In this document: piece by piece, positions 61,053 to 64,000 of the stretch
Layout: every line of letters starts with the position of its first letter
How positions within the stretch are numbered: the stretch's first letter is position 1
IMG/VR virus record: IMGVR_UViG_3300027375_000003
Location: 26,334-90,333 of that record
Length of the DNA stretch: 64,000 bases
Direction: 5' to 3' (one strand)
Source: a virus
The notes under the pieces: model-generated
Told to the model about the DNA's origin: nothing
Databases searched by the model: none
The model's input: only the letters and a program-made list of their open reading frames with translations
Position numbers and translations under genes: made by a program

Positions 61053-61095
61053 GAACTTGCAATTTAAATTGAGCATAAGTGTTTATATGATACGA
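61053..61095 (+). promoter_or_regulatory. TTGCAA...TGTTTA bipartite promoter motif
   Basis: ATGAACTTGCAAT (TTGCAA 61057-61062), 17 bases, TGTTTA 61080-61085, then TATGATACGAAA. The leader contains AAGCTCTTTGAAAACTC, partly shared with the leader of the SspB-like gene. It lies in the divergent gap upstream of 61185. Confidence 0.75.
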
Positions 61096-61184
61096 AATGA
61101 AAAAATCGTAAGCTCTTTGAAAACTCTAGTTCTTTTTACTCTGTGCTACTTTACTTGTAGGTGGCAGAAAGAAGTGTTGCTATT

Positions 61185-61571
61185 ATGGCTACATTTACAA
61201 ATTCCGAAGTGATTTCATCCTTCCTCTCTAATCAGGTATCATTATGGTTGAATGATGGTATCCGTAGTAAATCTTTGGTGGCATTCCAAAGAACACTTTG
61301 GTTTATTGATAGCGATGGTAAAGAAATTATCATGGCAAAGGTCAAATCCGAAGATCACAAAGGTATTAACTATACGATAGTGATTAATAAAATCGAGCAT
61401 CTGAGTCCTAGTTTCAATAAACTAAGAAATGAAATGGTCTTTGAATTTTTAACTAAATTCCATGATCCGACAGCAGAAGATTGGTCTGAAAAAATAAGAA
61501 ATTTTAAACTTGTTGAGTTCAGACCACTACATGAAAACGATGGATTACAATCGTATATCCTAGTTGAATAA
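61185..61571 (+). CDS. Hypothetical protein (128 aa), promoter-motif regulon
   Basis: Start uncertain: ATG 61185 has GAAAGAAGTGTTGCT upstream (distance long but usable), and the in-frame GTG 61161 has a weaker site. The ATG is chosen. The product opens MATFTNSEVISSFLSNQVSL and has a soluble alpha/beta sequence with SWL-type Trp residues and no Cys motif. No family is recognised. Confidence 0.6.
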   Translation: MATFTNSEVISSFLSNQVSLWLNDGIRSKSLVAFQRTLWFIDSDGKEIIMAKVKSEDHKGINYTIVINKIEHLSPSFNKLRNEMVFEFLTKFHDPTAEDWSEKIRNFKLVEFRPLHENDGLQSYILVE

Positions 61572-61584
61572 AAAAACTTAAATG

Positions 61585-61625
61585 AACTTGCAATAAGTTC
61601 TGATCTTAAGTGTTTACCTATTACC
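61585..61625 (+). promoter_or_regulatory. TTGCAA...TGTTTA bipartite promoter motif
   Basis: ATGAACTTGCAATAA (TTGCAA 61588-61593), 17 bases, TGTTTA 61611-61616, then CCTATTACCAAA. It lies directly after the stop of the gene at 61185 and before the TTG-start gene at 61656. Confidence 0.75.
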
Positions 61626-61655
61626 AAACAAACCAACCACTCAAAAGGATCAAAA

Positions 61656-62207
61656 TTGAAGAAGTCATCTTTAATCCTAAATATTTTCAAAGGTCTTCAA
61701 GACCTACACAGTAAACATGACAATGACTTTGCAGGTCTTGAGGCAGATTTCAAGGCATTCGTTGTCAAAGCAGTAGCAGTTAACTATACAGATAGTACAT
61801 TGTCTAAACAGCATGATCTCTATCAAGCGAATGATGAGATTGAAGAAGTGATTTGTAGCATCATGAGAGATGCAGAAGATGCAAGTGAAGTCTATGCAAA
61901 CTTTAAGATTTGTGAAAAGACAGTTAGCAAGTTAAGAGGTTTACTTGAAGAAGTGGCAACAGAAACTGAATTTCACAGTCTTGAAAAGACAATGAGATCA
62001 AAGATATTCAATACACTTGGTACTTTGACAGAACCATTTGAACTCATAGTAGAACATAACGAATATTCCGATATGTCAGATTTGACAGGTGAACTTTTCG
62101 GTATCTATGAAAGTTATGAAGAGCAAAAAGAAAAAGGTTTTGAAGATACAGGCAGTCATAGAACATTAAGTGATTTAAGAGAAGTCTTAGAAAAGATAAT
62201 GTTCTAA
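61656..62207 (+). CDS. Hypothetical helical protein with TTG start (183 aa)
   Basis: The best start is TTG 61656, with CAAAAGGATCAAAA placed at ideal distance; there is no ATG nearby that fits. The product is almost wholly helical and charged (KGLQDLHSKHDNDFAGLEAD; VSKLRGLLEEVATETEFHSL) with three Cys scattered through it, and no membrane segment. No family is recognised. Low initiation at TTG may keep the amount small. Confidence 0.65.
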   Translation: MKKSSLILNIFKGLQDLHSKHDNDFAGLEADFKAFVVKAVAVNYTDSTLSKQHDLYQANDEIEEVICSIMRDAEDASEVYANFKICEKTVSKLRGLLEEVATETEFHSLEKTMRSKIFNTLGTLTEPFELIVEHNEYSDMSDLTGELFGIYESYEEQKEKGFEDTGSHRTLSDLREVLEKIMF

Positions 62208-62215
62208 ATGCAGGT

Positions 62216-62234
62216 GATCACAAAAAAAGTGATC
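62216..62234 (+). other. Small hairpin after the gene at 61656
   Basis: GATCAC (62216-62221) and GTGATC (62229-62234) pair across seven adenines. No U-tract follows, so it is not a classical terminator. It may slow the ribosome or polymerase, or protect the RNA 3' end. Nothing else is visible in the gap to 62305. Confidence 0.3.
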
Positions 62235-62304
62235 TAAAAATGTAAAATTTAATTTTAAATACTTTAAGAATAAAAACCAAACAGTCAACAAAGGAAAACT
62301 TTAA

Positions 62305-63639
62305 ATGACAACAAGCATACCATTACCAACAGATGGCAAAAAAATTAAAGCATTATTTGATAATCCAAATAGCTTTCAAATCACTAATGACAATCTCAAT
62401 TTTCCATTTCAATGCTACTTTGTAGGTGGCAGGTTGGAAAACATTAAAGATGTGATTTTACCTGCATTGAGAAAAGAACTAGGCATGAATTTTATGTTTG
62501 GTGGACATAAAGATCCAACCAAAAAGTCTTTTCCAATCATTCCATTTACTACAATGCTTGTCTTTCATTTAAAAGATATGTCAGGACATCCTATAAGAGA
62601 ATGGGCAAAAAAAGAAGCAGATGATTTAGGCATACCATTTATTGAGATTGTGCAAAAAATCAAACCTACGATTGAAACCATTCAAAAACACTATCCAAAC
62701 TTTTGGGAAATATCACAAAGGTTTAAAATGTTAAGATCTCTATTACCAGCAGAGGACTGCAAACAAGAAAGTGACTTTTTTGTGTTCACAGTTGAAAATT
62801 TTATTAAAACAATCATTCAAAAAGAAGATTGGTTAGTGATTGAAAAAAACTGTATGGATAAACCATATCGTTTACTACCTGTGAATGTGCATAATGAAAA
62901 TCCTGTAGATTTTTACAGAAAATGTATCAGAGAAAACATTAACAATTTCTTAAATGGTCTTGAAAATCCTTTGGATATGACTACAAGCACACCTTTACCA
63001 CCAAGAGTAGAATCTTGGTATGAACAAGGTGCGATCTTATTAACAGATCATGTTTTATCTGTAATACAAGGTAAATCAGAACGATACAGCAAAGAACAGT
63101 ATCTTGAAATCAAAAGACAATGGCTGATTGATATGGTTACTGATCCTGTTCTTGATAAAGAATGGACTAAAAACTTCCATAAGATTGATCAAGCATTTAA
63201 AGGCATTTTTGGTTGTGGCATTCCATCTGTACTTAAAACAGAAGTAAAAGACATGATGGAAATGAAATACCAAGATGATTTTAAACATCTTTTAGATAAC
63301 CAACCTACCATTGTAGAGCAACCTGCAACCATTGTAGAACAACCAACCATTATAGAACAACCAACCATTATAGAACAACCAACCATTATAGAGCAACCTA
63401 TAGTAGAGCAACCACCTATAGAAAAGGATATACCTGTTATGAAAACAGATACTATTAAAACAGAAACCAAAGTGTTTAAGAGTGCAGGCATCAATGGAAT
63501 GAAATTCCAAATGACAGAAGGTGCAACCTTAATCATTGAAAATATCCAAATCAATGATTTAGATTTAAAGGAATGCAGTCAAGTAGTCATTAAAAATGTA
63601 AATGGAAATCAAGTAGGTGAAATGAAGATTACCTTTTAA
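62305..63639 (+). CDS. Protein with DUF2325-like domain and Glu-Gln-Pro repeats (444 aa)
   Basis: CAAAGGAAAACTTTAA precedes ATG. Residues about 30-125 look like the DUF2325-type fold: FQCYFVGGRLENIKDVILPA, then FHLKDMSGHPIREWAKKEAD and LGIPFIEI, with G-G, the S-x-H pattern and the following helix in the expected order. A central helical region follows. Around residues 333-370 the sequence becomes a repeat of Q-P-T-I-I-E (three perfect units and three imperfect), then a short beta-type C-terminal domain (GINGMKFQMTEGATLIIENI) resembling right-handed-turn repeats. Function unknown; DUF2325 is a poorly characterised domain found in bacteria. Confidence 0.6.
   Translation: MTTSIPLPTDGKKIKALFDNPNSFQITNDNLNFPFQCYFVGGRLENIKDVILPALRKELGMNFMFGGHKDPTKKSFPIIPFTTMLVFHLKDMSGHPIREWAKKEADDLGIPFIEIVQKIKPTIETIQKHYPNFWEISQRFKMLRSLLPAEDCKQESDFFVFTVENFIKTIIQKEDWLVIEKNCMDKPYRLLPVNVHNENPVDFYRKCIRENINNFLNGLENPLDMTTSTPLPPRVESWYEQGAILLTDHVLSVIQGKSERYSKEQYLEIKRQWLIDMVTDPVLDKEWTKNFHKIDQAFKGIFGCGIPSVLKTEVKDMMEMKYQDDFKHLLDNQPTIVEQPATIVEQPTIIEQPTIIEQPTIIEQPIVEQPPIEKDIPVMKTDTIKTETKVFKSAGINGMKFQMTEGATLIIENIQINDLDLKECSQVVIKNVNGNQVGEMKITF
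63299..63420 (+). repeat. In-frame tandem repeat, 18-base unit
   Basis: The unit CAACCAACCATTATAGAA occurs three times in perfect copies between flanking imperfect ones (with CTACC, TTGTAG or GAGCAA changes). It encodes a Gln-Pro-Thr-Ile-Ile-Glu repeat in the gene at 62305. In-frame length means copy number can change without a frameshift. Confidence 0.85.
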
Positions 63640-64000
63640 TTAAAATGGAACTTCTTGTGTTTCAAATTGAACTTTATTAAAAAACTTACCAATCAAAAAT
63701 TTATTAACACCTTTTGAAAATAATAGCTTTTCAATCTGCATTTCTGTTCTAGGATTAAAAGAACTCATTACATATTCCTGTGTAAGATCAAATAAAACAT
63801 CATCATCTAGTAAATCAAGTTTAGTGATTTGTTCAAGATATTTAATGCTTTCATCAATAGCATCCATAAGCATTTCTTTTACAGCACCTGCATATTTGAA
63901 ACTTGCTGTTTTACCTGTAAAATATTCACTTGGATCTTTTGTGCAATGTGCTTTATCGTTGGGATTTTTATATTTACAATAAATGCTCCAAGCTGTACTA
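63640..64000 (-). CDS. Hypothetical protein, 5' end outside window (partial)
   Basis: The frame is open on the minus strand from the right edge to TAA 63640-63642. No stop occurs between the edge and the Met at 63873, so the gene extends beyond the window. The visible part includes a Cys-containing stretch (SIYCKYKNPNDKAHCTKDP), a helical segment (MDAIDESIKYLEQITKLDLL) and ends GKFFNKVQFETQEVPF. It meets the plus-strand gene end to end (63639/63640). Function unknown. Confidence 0.65.
   Translation of the reverse strand, partial: STAWSIYCKYKNPNDKAHCTKDPSEYFTGKTASFKYAGAVKEMLMDAIDESIKYLEQITKLDLLDDDVLFDLTQEYVMSSFNPRTEMQIEKLLFSKGVNKFLIGKFFNKVQFETQEVPF

Noticed and set aside
62216-62234. Rho-independent terminator
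   Set aside because: The six-base stem has no following U-tract, so it was listed only as a hairpin.
1-64000. Recoded genetic code (stop-codon reassignment), as in some large phages
   Set aside because: TAA, TAG and TGA all end plausible genes here, several with ATGA overlaps, and long genes have no internal in-frame TAG or TGA.
1-64000. tRNA genes, CRISPR array or integrase
   Set aside because: No tRNA-like T-arm or acceptor pairing, no regularly spaced direct repeats and no recombinase motifs were found. A covariance-model search would be needed to exclude degenerate tRNAs.

Overview
This window is almost certainly a piece of a large tailed-phage genome (a myovirus, probably jumbo-sized). 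It encodes an unusually large contractile tail sheath, a baseplate-J-type wedge protein, several giant fibre or baseplate proteins, a family A DNA polymerase, an NAD-dependent DNA ligase, a DNA sliding clamp, a Toprim primase core and a very large SNF2-type helicase. The DNA is AT-rich by eye, gene-dense on both strands, and uses TAA, TAG and TGA all as stops, so the code is standard. The ribosome-binding sequence is usually AAAGGA or AAGGAG. The host cannot be read from the sequence. The SspB-like ClpXP adaptor hints at a proteobacterial host, but weakly. There is no tRNA, rRNA, CRISPR array, insertion sequence or integrase that I can recognise, and no gene-free stretch longer than about 125 bases.

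Layout. 1-7125 (+): tail end of an upstream gene, a Cys-rich protein, a SpeD-family pyruvoyl decarboxylase, the 1870-residue helicase and two small proteins. 7118-13804 (-): small protein, sliding clamp, three tandem paralogues of about 290 residues, a small protein, Toprim primase with an overlapping 55-residue zinc-finger gene, a lysozyme-like protein and two small proteins. 13894-17526 (+): two structural proteins. 17490-17834 (-): a T5orf172/MUG113-type protein. 17952-20718 (+): hypothetical protein, LigA, SspB-like protein. 20731-39762 (-): eight consecutive tail, fibre and baseplate genes. 39895-41571 (+): small-protein island with repeat modules. 41623-52370: neck or tail structural genes ending in the sheath, mixed with short genes on both strands. 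52455-59424 (+): DNA polymerase followed by a tandem array of seven small paralogues and other small genes. 59404-60979 (-): a virion-type protein and a papain-like C39-family peptidase. 61185-63639 (+): three genes, the last with a proline/glutamate repeat. A truncated minus-strand gene runs off the right edge.

Two regulatory systems stand out. A bipartite sequence (ACTTGCAAT, then 17-18 bases, then AGTGTTTA followed by TA-rich sequence) precedes nine genes or gene pairs, with one further degenerate copy. Nearly all are small proteins of unknown function plus LigA and the SspB-like protein, so it looks like a phage-specific promoter for a regulon dispersed among late genes. In contrast, at least five other genes (7 with weaker cases) have their Shine-Dalgarno sequence buried in a perfect or near-perfect inverted repeat just before the start codon, with a TA-rich -10-like sequence just upstream of or overlapping the first arm. 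This resembles the T4 gene e/soc arrangement, in which read-through mRNA is silent and only transcripts begun at the local promoter are translated.

The best candidates for something undescribed are the seven-gene array at 56273-57849, the hairpin-gated genes, the motif-defined regulon including the phage SspB homologue, and the possible split primase.
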